Shown here in pieces: positions 43,001 to 51,256 of a stretch of DNA of 64,000 nt. The notes under the pieces are model-generated. The model made no database searches. It was not told where the DNA came from and saw nothing but the letters and a program-made list of their open reading frames with translations. The position numbers and the translations under genes were made by a program. This stretch comes from Prochlorococcus marinus str. MIT 9312 (lineage in GTDB: Bacteria; Cyanobacteriota; Cyanobacteriia; PCC-6307; Cyanobiaceae): assembly GCF_000012645.1 (NCBI RefSeq), contig NC_007577.1, positions 992,001-1,056,000 of the forward strand, written 5' to 3'. How positions within the stretch are numbered: position 1 is the stretch's first letter; every line of letters begins with the position of its first letter.

Positions 43001-43281
43001 ATAATGCCCCATTTAATTGACTCAAAATTCCATAAACCCATATCAATTCCAGGGAAAAAATTTGTCAATAATGATTCGGTGTAACTTGATATTGTCTTGA
43101 ATTCATAAAGTGCACTTATTTTGTTTCTTATAGTTATTTGTTCACTTAACCACTTCCCCAAAAAATAATTAGGAACAGCTATTTCTAAATTATCAGTTAT
43201 AAGAGGAGGACATATTTTTAATTCTTCTGCCAAAAGCTCACTAATTACTTCAATTTTGTTTGACTTATATAGATTGAGCAA
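40099..43281 (-). CDS. recC: Exodeoxyribonuclease V gamma subunit
   Basis: RecC is the Chi-recognising, inactivated helicase-like subunit of RecBCD. At 1060 residues its size and position beside recB/recD fit. Recognisable segments are LNLYKSNKIEVISELLAEEL at the N-terminus, the NYFLGKWLSEQI block and, in the middle, SDIAVLSPQINLIKPYLKYI plus HIPHKVIFLIDMNSVYYPKL (helicase-like remnants), with SFSRLTEAW near the end. The sequence is much diverged in composition, but the operon makes the call firm. It starts 17 bases after ycf54. Confidence 0.92.
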   Translation of the reverse strand: MLNLYKSNKIEVISELLAEELKICPPLITDNLEIAVPNYFLGKWLSEQITIRNKISALYEFKTISSYTESLLTNFFPGIDMGLWNFESIKWGIIDSLEELNSFKESFPLRNWINKYLDNEKTIDGDIYNLTKKIANNFIDYLIFRPEMIAEWNRYEINSINLFKNLNSDQFWQPILYKLLEKKVSEKPSCLYMIQLIKNLRKVKKLQIKVPNQIYIISDNNLSKLHINFYSELSKFTNVNLYLLSAGDDLWNRINYLEGELEFDNFESNLNLKNTNIEKIFGKYGANFQKLIEENINKEGINLKNNLIYIDPTTNFNKKKDIPLLNQIQKRLIDNNNNDFIVNERDDSILLREHFNQNSQLEYIRNKIIEIINSCENIKYSDIAVLSPQINLIKPYLKYIFNNELINGEKIPYFFIDDDNYDFPDIYKFLIDITEIANEKITLEKIDYILSKKVTQNIFDFDITEKDEIIFLLTQVGFHWGLDANERLGEEKNTLDWCINRITLGLIYEKEVNLGTFNLKPFSLKNISLDLNKWVKLLLDFKKYINLLRGSFSYSSWVEKIKFILKSISNSNANFNLKITEIIRILDNHAIPLIPDDLILLNVFREILISCINEAKYQSKSRINKILVSDIESSRHIPHKVIFLIDMNSVYYPKLSKNENINLLNNKYHLGDPSVFEREKYSFLELLISCRDKFIVTWVRNDKNNKKLDVSFPIKELISFFDSFLNQAQRELIIKYSDLNKKEIIDLDSSEIIKSNYSLVEDIDWNEKKSDIKNYKLSELIYWFKTPQKYWLNKKNISPKEIFIHHPDEEYVSNLQKSQLITKIIQELEIDNHNVIDDLKNLNINAQLVENGIIMPKNSIFIKEKEIKDLLESLSISLSEHNKINRIYVKSNANKEEYFIADDTVIELIHSKLSFSRLTEAWIKTLFISSLKKNIKKTKVIFRTENYYKSQIIQSPGLIESNLILEEYINIFKNYSEKCFPLPPESSYKYVEAKIKSKNEKKAFTDRWIGNKFFSKGERDNIEMKLCFGNEKEQDFFLGNNNFDKLSLRLYAPLINALKK

Positions 43282-43298
43282 TTTAATGATTGGTTATA

Positions 43299-43616
43299 TT
43301 ACTCAACTTTAAATGGATCAGTTATTTCTGCATTAGGAAATTCGAATTCCCCAACAGCAACAAATTCTAAACGCAGCTTTAAGAAAGTTATAAATTTTTT
43401 ATCCGTCGATAAAATAGCTGCTGGGGGTGATGGAATCTTTGCTTTTAGATCAATAAATTGGTTGGTTTGCAAAAAGGATGGATTTTTTAAAAGCCAAAAA
43501 TCTATTTCTTTATTATTTTCTTTATAGTTCCTCATCCTCTCTTTCAAAATCTCCTCAATTGGTTCTTCAACAGTTAAAAACTTTTCACTTGCCGCGACGA
43601 AAAAGTATGTTGTCAT
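43299..43616 (-). CDS. ycf54: Ycf54, Mg-protoporphyrin IX monomethyl ester cyclase accessory protein
   Basis: Ycf54 assists the oxidative cyclase AcsF in making the fifth ring of chlorophyll. The 105-residue product matches it throughout: MTTYFFVAASEKFLTVEEP, the block LKERMRNYKENNKEIDFWLL with LKNPSFL, PPAAILSTDKKFITFLKLRL and EFVAVGEFE. Length is typical. It lies 8 bases after pdxJ and 17 bases before recC, all on the minus strand. No other chlorophyll gene is nearby. Confidence 0.93.
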   Translation of the reverse strand: MTTYFFVAASEKFLTVEEPIEEILKERMRNYKENNKEIDFWLLKNPSFLQTNQFIDLKAKIPSPPAAILSTDKKFITFLKLRLEFVAVGEFEFPNAEITDPFKVE

Positions 43617-43624
43617 TTTGAAAT

Positions 43625-44341
43625 TTAATTTGATGTAATAAGGGACTTCATTTCACGTACAGACTTTTCTAATCCTATCGCTAAAGCCCTTGCAACAATA
43701 CTATGACCTATGTTCAACTCGTTCATATTGTTAATTGATGCAATTTTTTTAACATTATTGTAGTTAAGGCCATGACCAGCATTAACAACTAATCCAAGAT
43801 CATTTGCTAAATGTGTAGACTCTATAATCCTTTGGAGCTCTTTATACTGTTCAGATCCTGATAGTTCAGCATATTTTCCAGTATGTAATTCTATAAAATC
43901 AAACCCTATTTCTTTGGAATAATTTATCTGTTCACCAAGAGGATCAATGAATGCACTTACTTCTATATTTGAATGCTTTAAATTTTCAACAAAATTCTTA
44001 AGGTATTGCGCATTACTTTTTAAATCCAACCCGCCTTCAGTAGTAACTTCCTCTCTTTTCTCGGGTACAAGTGTTACATAATCGGGTAGAGTTTTTTTAG
44101 CAATTTCTAACATTTCTTCTGTAGCAGCCATCTCTAAATTGAGTTTTGTTTTTATAGTCTCCTTCAGAAGGAATACGTCTCTATCTTGTATATGTCTTCT
44201 ATCTTCTCTTAGATGAACTGTTATGGAGTCTGCACCTCCTAATTCAGCTAAAAAAGCAAATTGCACAGGGTCAGGCTCCACAGTTTTCCTTGCTTGCCTT
44301 ACATTTGCAATATGATCAATGTTTACTCCTAAAGTTGCCAT
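43625..44341 (-). CDS. pdxJ: Pyridoxine 5'-phosphate synthase
   Basis: PdxJ condenses 3-amino-2-oxopropyl phosphate with deoxyxylulose phosphate to make vitamin B6. I place the start at 44341 (MATLGVNIDHIAN), giving 238 residues, the normal length. The open frame extends about 100 residues further upstream (to 44644), but that stretch has no family similarity and would overlap plsC, which is divergent. Motifs: GVNIDHIANVRQARKTVEPDP, SITVHLREDRRHIQDRD, LELHTGKYAEL and VNAGHGLNY, all intact. Confidence 0.95.
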   Translation of the reverse strand: MATLGVNIDHIANVRQARKTVEPDPVQFAFLAELGGADSITVHLREDRRHIQDRDVFLLKETIKTKLNLEMAATEEMLEIAKKTLPDYVTLVPEKREEVTTEGGLDLKSNAQYLKNFVENLKHSNIEVSAFIDPLGEQINYSKEIGFDFIELHTGKYAELSGSEQYKELQRIIESTHLANDLGLVVNAGHGLNYNNVKKIASINNMNELNIGHSIVARALAIGLEKSVREMKSLITSN

Positions 44342-44441
44342 AATTTTGAAAATCTTAGTTTCTAGACAATCTAGTAACCGCCCAATAATAGCTAATAAAA
44401 AAAGGCAAACACTTAAATTATTAATATATAGTAAATAGAAC

Positions 44442-45116
44442 TTGAAGAAGAATTCCTTAGATATTTGGCATAAAATCAACCCTCTATTGGGATTTATTGC
44501 AATGTTCGTTACCCAGGACGTTGTTTTGAGATTCTTTTTTAGAAAAAAGAAAATATTAAAAAATGGTTTTTCGATTCCTATGAATTCCTCTATTATTTTG
44601 GCTCCAACCCACAGATCAAGATGGGACGGCTTAATACTCACCATGGCAATGGGTAGAAGGGTAACAAAAAAGGATTGTAGATTTATGGTTACTAAATCTG
44701 AAATGAGAGGAATACAAGGTTGGTTTTTAAAAAGACTTGGATGTTTTTCGATAAATCAATTTTCGCCATCTCTCTCAGCGTTAAGATATGCGATTGATCT
44801 TATAGAGAAAAGAGAACAACTTGTAATTTTTCCCGAAGGTAAAATCAATAAATATGGGAAAAAATTAATTCTAAAAGAAGGACTATACAGATTAGCTCGA
44901 TTAGCTACAAAAAAGACAGAATCTATTATTATCATTCCAATCGGAATTGCCTATAGCAAAATATCTCCAAATTTTAGGAGCGAATTTTGTTTATCCTTTG
45001 GACAACCAATAGCAATGAATGATTACTTAAACTTTACCATCAAGGAATTTAATAAATTTCTAAATGAGAAAATGCTCAAAGAGGAAGAAATAGCATTAAA
45101 AAATGTAGGTAGATGA
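44442..45116 (+). CDS. plsC: 1-acyl-sn-glycerol-3-phosphate acyltransferase family protein (TTG start)
   Basis: PlsC makes phosphatidic acid by acylating lysophosphatidate. The 224-residue product has the HX4D motif HRSRWD (57-62), the block FMVTKSEMRGIQGWF, and the FPEGKIN motif. A TTG at 44442 gives MKKNSLDIW, while no in-frame ATG comes before residue 20, so TTG seems right; the Shine-Dalgarno region is not clear. It is divergent from pdxJ (100-base gap). It heads a plus-strand run with a TPR-like protein, bolA and grxD. Confidence 0.88.
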   Translation: MKKNSLDIWHKINPLLGFIAMFVTQDVVLRFFFRKKKILKNGFSIPMNSSIILAPTHRSRWDGLILTMAMGRRVTKKDCRFMVTKSEMRGIQGWFLKRLGCFSINQFSPSLSALRYAIDLIEKREQLVIFPEGKINKYGKKLILKEGLYRLARLATKKTESIIIIPIGIAYSKISPNFRSEFCLSFGQPIAMNDYLNFTIKEFNKFLNEKMLKEEEIALKNVGR

Positions 45117-45159
45117 ATCCGTAATAAGTTACTATTAATTTTAATAATTTAATGAAAAT

Positions 45160-45675
45160 ATGAAATTTTTAAAATTAATCTCAATTTTTTTAATATTTTT
45201 TGGAAATTTTTCTTATAAAAATTTAGTTCACGCAGAAATTAAGAATGCAAAAGACTATAAGGTACTTTCAAAACTTAGTAATCAGCTCTCCATATCAAAC
45301 GTAGACTATTATCTAAAACAGGGCGATAAATCTATAAAAAATGGTGATTTTGACAAAGCTAAGGATTTCTATCTAGATGCAAGAAATTTAGCAAAGCAAC
45401 TGGCTTCGTTTTATTCCGATCTTAATACTTCGTTCAAAGGAATTGATGCAAGGATACCAAATGAAATGCAGAGGAAAGGTAAGCAAACATTACAAATTTT
45501 GGCAGAATCAAATGAAAGATTAGCTTCTTTATATATAAAAACTGAAAAACCTGATGTTGCAGTACCCTTACTTGTAGAAACAATTAGAATAATGTCTCCT
45601 AATAGCCAAGAAGGTAAAGAAGCTTATGAAAGATTGATCCAACTAGGATTTGTTGAAACTAAATACAAAGGTTAA
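45160..45675 (+). CDS. Secreted TPR-like protein of unknown function
   Basis: The 171-residue product has a signal peptide (MKFLKLISIFLIFFG, cleavage near LVHA-E at about 26-28). The mature part looks alpha-helical with a TPR-like pair: YYLKQGDKSIKNGDFDKAKD near residues 50-72 and NERLASLYIKTEKPDVAVPL at about 115-140. It is conserved in marine picocyanobacteria to my knowledge, without a known function. It precedes bolA by 12 bases. A periplasmic or thylakoid-lumen scaffolding role is only an inference. Confidence 0.75.
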   Translation: MKFLKLISIFLIFFGNFSYKNLVHAEIKNAKDYKVLSKLSNQLSISNVDYYLKQGDKSIKNGDFDKAKDFYLDARNLAKQLASFYSDLNTSFKGIDARIPNEMQRKGKQTLQILAESNERLASLYIKTEKPDVAVPLLVETIRIMSPNSQEGKEAYERLIQLGFVETKYKG

Positions 45676-45687
45676 TTTAAATTAATT

Positions 45688-45918
45688 ATGATCACGAAAA
45701 AAGAAGTTATTAATTTAATTACAAAGAAATTACCAAGTTCCCAAGTTTTTGTTGAGAACCTTAAGGGAAATGATCATTTGCAGGTAACTGTAATTGCAAC
45801 TCAATTCAATGGATTATCATTAGTTAAACAACATCAGCTAGTCTATTCTGCATTAAAGGAAGAATTAGCTTCAGAGGCTATCCATGCACTGGCATTAAAA
45901 ACAGAAACACCTAATTGA
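45688..45918 (+). CDS. bolA: BolA-family protein
   Basis: BolA proteins pair with monothiol CGFS glutaredoxins to handle [2Fe-2S] clusters. The 76-residue protein has the family core VENLKGNDHLQVTVIATQFNG followed by KQHQLVYSALKEEL and the C-terminal IHALALKTETP, with the His ligand in HALAL. The gene sits 3 bases upstream of the CGFS glutaredoxin gene, the most telling context. It is short relative to E. coli BolA, as in most cyanobacteria. Confidence 0.93.
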   Translation: MITKKEVINLITKKLPSSQVFVENLKGNDHLQVTVIATQFNGLSLVKQHQLVYSALKEELASEAIHALALKTETPN

Positions 45919-45921
45919 ATT

Positions 45922-46245
45922 ATGGACAACTTAACAAAAGATAAAATACAAAAACTGATTGACTCTAATCCAGTTATGGTATTCATGAAAGGGACTAAAT
46001 TAATGCCTCAATGCGGTTTCTCCAACAATGTAGTTCAAATACTTAATTCCCTAGGTATTGAATTTGGTACTTTTGATGTTTTAAGCGATTTCGAAGTACG
46101 AGAAGGTATTAAAAAATATTCCGATTGGCCAACAATTCCTCAAGTTTATTTAAAAGGAGAATTTCTTGGTGGATCAGACATTCTTATCGAAATGTACAAC
46201 TCAGGAGCTCTGAAAGAAAAAATAGAAATTGAATTAGCGTCTTAA
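45922..46245 (+). CDS. grxD: Monothiol CGFS glutaredoxin (Grx4 type)
   Basis: The protein delivers or buffers [2Fe-2S] clusters with BolA. The 107-residue product contains the CGFS active site (Cys31-Ser34, in [10 protein letters not shown]), the glutathione-binding [12 protein letters not shown] (Thr-Ile-Pro) and GGSDILIEM. Length is typical of single-domain monothiol glutaredoxins. It is the last gene of plsC-TPR-bolA-grxD, and ends 48 bases before the convergent DUF6761 gene. Confidence 0.96.
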   Translation: MDNLTKDKIQKLIDSNPVMVFMKGTKLMPQCGFSNNVVQILNSLGIEFGTFDVLSDFEVREGIKKYSDWPTIPQVYLKGEFLGGSDILIEMYNSGALKEKIEIELAS

Positions 46246-46293
46246 CACATTTAATAAGTATAAATACTGATTTGATTAATAAAAATTAATATT

Positions 46294-46563
46294 TTAAATC
46301 CTTTTTTTATCAAAAAAACCCTTATTTTCGTCTCCTTCTGGATCAATAAAACTTGATGGATCTAAAATCCATCTTTCAATTAATCTTTCTAATTTCTCTT
46401 GATCTCTTTGCTCTAAACCACTGCAATTCCTTAATGCTTGGAGATAACCATCACTATATAATTTAAGATCAGATGGGGTATGAAAACGAGTAACCAAGTC
46501 TTGGCAACTATCGCAAATTGATTGAAAATGACGAATTGCTTTAGGATTTTCAAATGATGTCAT
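46294..46563 (-). CDS. DUF6761-family small cyanobacterial protein
   Basis: The product is 89 residues, soluble, all helical. The N-terminal AIRHFQSICDSCQDLVTRFH and the Y-S-D-G-Y-LQALRNC stretch are the pattern I associate with the cyanobacteria-specific DUF6761 family, of unknown function. It has a Cys pair (CDSC) and a third Cys in RNCSG. It is flanked by grxD (convergent) and by the response regulator (divergent, 86-base gap). Confidence 0.8.
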   Translation of the reverse strand: MTSFENPKAIRHFQSICDSCQDLVTRFHTPSDLKLYSDGYLQALRNCSGLEQRDQEKLERLIERWILDPSSFIDPEGDENKGFFDKKRI

Positions 46564-46649
46564 AATTCGATAAGTTCCGATTTTTATTTAGCATTTGTTA
46601 TACCTTATTAAGGATGATAAAAAATTGCCTGGTCAAACAGTAATTAAGA

Positions 46650-47387
46650 ATGCAATCAACTGAGCAAATCTTAGCTTCAACTCCTGGCAGTTCACAATTG
46701 CCTGCGAGCTCTCAAACCCCCTCAAGAGTTCTTGTTGTTGAACCACACCCCACACTTAGAACGGTCCTTGTACAAAGGCTTCGTCAAGATGGCCATCTAG
46801 CTGCTGCAGTCGGATCAGCAGCAGAAGCTGTTGACCTATGTAGAGAACAATCACCTGACCTACTAGTTAGTGCTGAAATCCTTGAGCAGAACACTGCAAT
46901 GAGACTTGCCCAACAGTTGGGTTCTTCAGTAATAGTACTAACAGCAAGATCAGGTGTTGAAGCATTAGTTAATCTATTAGACGAAGGGGCAGATGATGTT
47001 CTTAGAAAACCGTTTGGATTAGAAGAGCTTGCAGCAAGATGTAGAACGCTTTTAAAAAGAGGGAGAATAGGGTTACAAGAAAAAGTTGAGGTTGGGCCTC
47101 TAGAAGTTCATCTTCTTTTAAGGCAAGTAACTCTTAGTGAGAAGCCTGTAGAATTAAGTCCTAGGGAGTTTGCACTGCTTTGCGCTCTTCTGATGCCGCC
47201 AGGCATGGTTAGAAGTCGTCAAGAGCTCCTAAGGATGGCATGGCCCCCTTTCAGCGGAGGGCCAAGATCTGTAGATACTCAAGTGCTAACATTGCGAAGA
47301 AAATTAGAGCAAGCAGGCCTGGGAGAAGGTGGTGGAATAACTACTGTTAGACAACAAGGATATCGATTTAGTATCGACAATATTTAA
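46650..47387 (+). CDS. OmpR-type response regulator with degenerate receiver domain
   Basis: The 245-residue product has an N-terminal Ser/Pro tail (1-24), a receiver domain (about 26-135) and a winged-helix DNA-binding domain (145-245; LSPREFALLCALL, RSRQELLRMAWPP, VRQQGYRF). The receiver's phospho-acceptor Asp is replaced by Ala75 (LLVSAEILEQ), and the acidic pair is reduced to Glu31-Pro32; Thr98 and Lys120 remain. So phosphorylation is unlikely. Codon use is visibly richer in G and C than in neighbours (CTGGGAGAAGGTGG-type runs). No cognate kinase is adjacent. The exact orthologue group is uncertain. Confidence 0.9.
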   Translation: MQSTEQILASTPGSSQLPASSQTPSRVLVVEPHPTLRTVLVQRLRQDGHLAAAVGSAAEAVDLCREQSPDLLVSAEILEQNTAMRLAQQLGSSVIVLTARSGVEALVNLLDEGADDVLRKPFGLEELAARCRTLLKRGRIGLQEKVEVGPLEVHLLLRQVTLSEKPVELSPREFALLCALLMPPGMVRSRQELLRMAWPPFSGGPRSVDTQVLTLRRKLEQAGLGEGGGITTVRQQGYRFSIDNI

Positions 47388-47890
47388 TTCAAAAAAGCAA
47401 AAAGCTCACCAATAATCATCGTAACCGAGAGTAAAGTCAATAACTTATAAGTCCAAAGAGGGGATATATAAGATAATTCATTAATAGCAATACCAGTATT
47501 TTTGGAAACAATTGAAAGGAATTTTTCAAGATTTTCTAACCTTTGTGGAATAAGAAAATGATTACCTCTATTCGTATTAAAGTAATAAACTTTACTACCC
47601 TGACTGGTGGGTAGAGATTTTATTAAATTAATATCTTTCCAAGGAATTTCCCAATTTTTTCTCCCTAGGGCTTTAGAAATAAAGCTAGTTTTATATGAAA
47701 TTTTATTATTACAAGTTTCTACATAATCACTTGTGATATTAAAGATCAAAAAAAGGCCTAAGACAAATGCAGCAATAGAAGGGATTCTTAATTTATCAAT
47801 TGCTATAAACGGAATAGGAATTGTAAGCGCTAGATATAAAGCAATTAACGAACTTTTTACAAAAAAAAGAGTTTTAAACTTTTCTTTCAT
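47384..47890 (-). CDS. Membrane protein with PH-like middle region, unknown function
   Basis: The 168-residue product has two N-terminal membrane helices (about 13-30 and 36-54), a soluble middle (60-140) that looks like a PH/bacterial-PH beta-rich domain (ISYKTSFISKALGRKNWEIP, PWKDINLIKSL, YYFNTNRGNHFLIP), and a final helix (148-166). This resembles DUF-type membrane PH proteins, but I cannot name the family. Its end overlaps the response-regulator end by 4 bases (convergent). It lies 11 bases after crtISO on the minus strand. Confidence 0.7.
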   Translation of the reverse strand: MKEKFKTLFFVKSSLIALYLALTIPIPFIAIDKLRIPSIAAFVLGLFLIFNITSDYVETCNNKISYKTSFISKALGRKNWEIPWKDINLIKSLPTSQGSKVYYFNTNRGNHFLIPQRLENLEKFLSIVSKNTGIAINELSYISPLWTYKLLTLLSVTMIIGELFAFLN

Positions 47891-47901
47891 TTAAGAATCC
47901 T

Positions 47902-49446
47902 TTAATTTGGTAATTTAAAACTATTTATATTTAATTTTGCACCTATTTTATGTGCGCAAGCGTACCCACTAAAAGCTACAGCATTTAGGCCTTGACCTGG
48001 AAAGCACGAATCGCCTACGCAATAAAGATTTTTAATTTTTGTCGTATTAAAAGGCATTGGCAAAAGCCCAAGTAACTTTTTGCTAGGAATTGGTCCATAA
48101 CTACCTTCATATCTTCCAAGAAACTTTTTATGGGTTTTTGGAGTGCCAATTTCTTTGTGATCAATATTTTGTTCAAGGTTAGGCAAAATAATTGAAATCT
48201 TGTCAATAAGAAATGAAAAATATTTTTCTTTCTTTTGCAGATATTCTTTCCTTGATAATCCTTCCCATTCACTCATTGATGAAGGAGTAAATGCATGGAC
48301 GATATGTTTACCTTCAGGAGCTAAAGATGAGTCCAGCAAAGTAGGTATAGAAACAAAAATGACTCCTTTTTCACTTTCTAATTCATCCCAATTCTCGACA
48401 ATTATGTGATGACAGTTAAAGGTATTGCTTATTAGATTTTTTTCTACCCCGAGGTGAATAGACACAAAAGAAGGGGAAGGTTGATATGTCTCAGACCACT
48501 TATATTCACTTTTTGGCACATTTTTACTTGAAATTAATCCTTTCTTCTTATCTTTAAGTCCAAATGTATCCCATCTTGTGGAATTAGATACGATAATATT
48601 TGAGTAAATTTCTTCCCCATTTGAAAGCTTAACTCCTACCGCTTTCTCATCCTTTAAAATTATTTCAGTAACATTGGCTTTATAACGAATTTGACTTCCT
48701 AATTTTTCGATACCAGCAACTAACTTCTCTGCTATTGTTCCTACTCCTCCTTTTGGATAATTTATACCCCCTGCATGCCTATCTGTAAAAACCATTCCCG
48801 CATTAATCATAGGAGTTTTGAGAGCTGGCATTACTGACCAGCAAAAACATTCGATATCTATAAATTTTAAAAGTTCAGGATCTTTTATAAACTTTCTGGC
48901 AACATCTCCTGCATTTACTGGCAACCATCTAGCCAAACCTAAACAGGAAAATGGAGCTTTAAAGAAAACTTTAAAAAGATAACTTGGATCCTCAATGGAT
49001 AAAAGAGGCATTGAATCTAAACATTTAAATACACTTGCACAAGTATCGTAGAATTTCTTGATACCTTCTTTTTCCTTCGGGAAACTAGCTGATAATTTAC
49101 TGATAAATTGTTCGTAATTTTTATCTACAGAAATATGAAAGTTATTTGGAAGGTGATATTCCAGTTGCACCGGATCAGGAATAGTTTCACATTTCTCATT
49201 TACATCTTTTAGAGCACGAGTTAATAAATTGGTATAACCTTCCTTTCCAAATCCAAAAATCATTGAAGCGCCCACATCAAAGGTATAACCTTTTCTTTTA
49301 AAGGATCCTCCACTTCCTCCTGGAATAATATATTTTTCAAGAACTAAAACTTGAGCTCCTTTAGCTGCTAATTGTGATGCAGTTACTAACCCCCCAATTC
49401 CTGAGCCGATAATAATTGCATCGAAATTTCTATTATTTGATTTCAT
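47902..49446 (-). CDS. crtH: Prolycopene (carotenoid cis-trans) isomerase
   Basis: CrtISO/CrtH turns poly-cis lycopene into all-trans lycopene before cyclisation. The 514-residue product starts with the FAD-binding AIIIGSGIGGLVTASQLA (about 10-27), EKYIIPGGSGGSFKRKGYTFDVGAS and ends with the family block NLYCVGDSCFPGQGLNAVAFSGY. The middle KYPKGGVG-type segment (GGINYPKGGVGTIAEKL) is characteristic of CrtISO versus phytoene desaturase. It is in a minus-strand run with trmFO (24-base gap). Confidence 0.94.
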   Translation of the reverse strand: MKSNNRNFDAIIIGSGIGGLVTASQLAAKGAQVLVLEKYIIPGGSGGSFKRKGYTFDVGASMIFGFGKEGYTNLLTRALKDVNEKCETIPDPVQLEYHLPNNFHISVDKNYEQFISKLSASFPKEKEGIKKFYDTCASVFKCLDSMPLLSIEDPSYLFKVFFKAPFSCLGLARWLPVNAGDVARKFIKDPELLKFIDIECFCWSVMPALKTPMINAGMVFTDRHAGGINYPKGGVGTIAEKLVAGIEKLGSQIRYKANVTEIILKDEKAVGVKLSNGEEIYSNIIVSNSTRWDTFGLKDKKKGLISSKNVPKSEYKWSETYQPSPSFVSIHLGVEKNLISNTFNCHHIIVENWDELESEKGVIFVSIPTLLDSSLAPEGKHIVHAFTPSSMSEWEGLSRKEYLQKKEKYFSFLIDKISIILPNLEQNIDHKEIGTPKTHKKFLGRYEGSYGPIPSKKLLGLLPMPFNTTKIKNLYCVGDSCFPGQGLNAVAFSGYACAHKIGAKLNINSFKLPN

Positions 49447-49470
49447 TTTCTATTATGCAAGTAGCTTATT

Positions 49471-50883
49471 TTAATTAATTTTGACAAGTGTGTGATCTTT
49501 ATTAAAAATATAATCTAATTTTCTTTTAAAAATATTTAGTACGTCAACAGATCTCTGTTGATAAGCAATATACCTTGATCTTTTATCTTTTATTCGTTTA
49601 GTTAATTCTGGAACCAAGCCAAATGAAGCAGGGATAGGTTGAAATTTGTTTTTTTTCTGACTAGACATTATTTTATTTCTATTACTTATAAAGTTCATAA
49701 GAGAGCCAATCATTGATTCATCAGGAAAAGTTACAGCTATTTCACCCTTAGCAATTAAAGATGCATTAATACCTGCTAACAGTCCTCCTGCCGCTGCTGC
49801 TGCATAACCCTCAGTACCCGTTATTTGACCAGCTGCGAAAAGACTTTCCCTTTTCATAAATTGTAATGTTGGCAAAAGCAATTTTGGAGACTCTAAAAAG
49901 GTATTTCTATGCATTACTCCAAAACGAACAAATTCAGCCTTTTCTAAACCAGGAATAATCCTAAATATTCTTTTCTGCTCTGACCACTTAAGGTTTGTTT
50001 GAAAGCCTACCATATTAAGTAATTTCCCCTCTAAATCTTCTTTCCTCAATTGAACAATTGCATGGGGTCTTTTTTTTAATCTATTATCCCTATCAAATAG
50101 ATCTCCCCATTTTGGATTCCACAACCCAATAGATTTCAAAGGTCCATATCTCATGGTGTCAATTCCTCTTCTGGCAATTTCTTCTATTGGCAAACAAGCT
50201 TCAAAGAAATTAGCAGATTCTTTTTCAAAATCTTTTAAATTAGCTTGCTCTCCTTCAATTAATTGGTTTCTGAAATTGGTGTACTCATATTTATCCATAG
50301 GGCAATTCAAATATGCCGGATCTCCTTTATCATATCTACTTGCTTTGAAGACAATCTCGTGATCAATAGAATCTCCATAAATAATTGGACTAGCCGCATC
50401 AAAAAAATGACAGTCATCAATACCTGTAAAATCTTGAATTTTATATGCCAAATCATCTGAAGTTAATGGACCAGTAGCGAGGATGGTTATATTTTCTTTG
50501 CTAGGGAGATCAAGTTGTTCAATTCTTTTTATATTAATTAAAGGATGATTAGATAAAGTTTCAGTCAAAGCATTACTAAATTTAGATCTATCTACAGCCA
50601 AGGCACCTCCAGCTGGAACCGCAAATTTATCTGCTGTTTGAACTATTAATGAATTAAAAATTCTTAATTCTTTTTGCAATAAACCTGCAGCTCTATCCGC
50701 ACTTATTGCACCAAAACTATTACTACAAACCAATTCTCCAAATTCACCAGTATGATGAGCTGGAGTTGATTTGTAAGGCCTCATTTCAACTAGTTTAACT
50801 GGTACTCCAGCATTTGCTATCTGCCAAGCAGCCTCAGAACCTGCAAGACCTGCTCCTATTACAATTACCTCTTTATCTATCAA
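49471..50883 (-). CDS. trmFO: Methylenetetrahydrofolate-tRNA-(uracil-5-)-methyltransferase
   Basis: TrmFO makes m5U54 in tRNA using methylenetetrahydrofolate and FAD. The 470-residue product has FAD motif [16 protein letters not shown] (8-23), [20 protein letters not shown], the signature [30 protein letters not shown], and [20 protein letters not shown]. The normal length and all blocks are intact. The start lies 11 bases from the psbY stop, so psbY and trmFO may share a transcript. Confidence 0.96.
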   Translation of the reverse strand: MIDKEVIVIGAGLAGSEAAWQIANAGVPVKLVEMRPYKSTPAHHTGEFGELVCSNSFGAISADRAAGLLQKELRIFNSLIVQTADKFAVPAGGALAVDRSKFSNALTETLSNHPLINIKRIEQLDLPSKENITILATGPLTSDDLAYKIQDFTGIDDCHFFDAASPIIYGDSIDHEIVFKASRYDKGDPAYLNCPMDKYEYTNFRNQLIEGEQANLKDFEKESANFFEACLPIEEIARRGIDTMRYGPLKSIGLWNPKWGDLFDRDNRLKKRPHAIVQLRKEDLEGKLLNMVGFQTNLKWSEQKRIFRIIPGLEKAEFVRFGVMHRNTFLESPKLLLPTLQFMKRESLFAAGQITGTEGYAAAAAGGLLAGINASLIAKGEIAVTFPDESMIGSLMNFISNRNKIMSSQKKNKFQPIPASFGLVPELTKRIKDKRSRYIAYQQRSVDVLNIFKRKLDYIFNKDHTLVKIN

Positions 50884-50894
50884 TTAATTAATTT

Positions 50895-51008
50895 TTATTT
50901 CTCTCCGAATTGTCTATCCCATTGCTCTCTTGCTGGTTTTTGAATATTGAAAACAACCCATGCAACTGCAGCAATTATTGGGGCAAAAACGACAATAGCT
51001 CTTAACAT
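50895..51008 (-). CDS. psbY: Photosystem II protein Y
   Basis: PsbY is a small single-helix subunit of photosystem II near cytochrome b559. A 37-codon frame on the minus strand begins at 51008: [20 protein letters not shown] gives the membrane helix (residues 5-20), then [17 protein letters not shown] is the stroma-side tail, as in picocyanobacterial PsbY. No canonical Shine-Dalgarno is obvious. It is upstream of trmFO by 11 bases and is too short for usual ORF cut-offs. Confidence 0.85.
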   Translation of the reverse strand: MLRAIVVFAPIIAAVAWVVFNIQKPAREQWDRQFGEK

Positions 51009-51184
51009 CTGAAAAAATTCTGTTATTTAAAAATATCTTACCTATTAACTTCAAATAAAGAGAGAATTCTTAATTTTTTAGTTAATAAGTTAAGAAATGT
51101 ATTTCAATTGTTCAAGTTACGATAATAAGTTGTTTTTTTTACCTTAAAAAGGGATAATTTCATATGTACTCAATTTTACAAAAT

Positions 51185-51256
51185 GGGTCGCTAGCTCAGT
51201 GGTAGAGCATCCGGCTTTTAACCGGCTGGTCCTGAGTTCGAATCTCAGGCGACCCA
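51185..51256 (+). tRNA. trnK: tRNA-Lys (anticodon TTT)
   Basis: The 72-base cloverleaf has acceptor GGGTCGC/GCGACCC, D arm GCTC-GAGC, anticodon loop CTTTTAA (TTT), T arm CTGAG-TTCGAAT-CTCAG and discriminator A. The first anticodon-stem pair (T-C) is a mismatch, which is tolerated. CCA is not encoded. It lies at the boundary between core genes and the small-gene/porin region. Confidence 0.97.

Noticed and set aside
44342-44644. N-terminal extension of pdxJ by about 100 residues
   Set aside because: It has no family similarity, overlaps divergent plsC and its promoter, and MATLGVN at 44341 is the normal PdxJ start.
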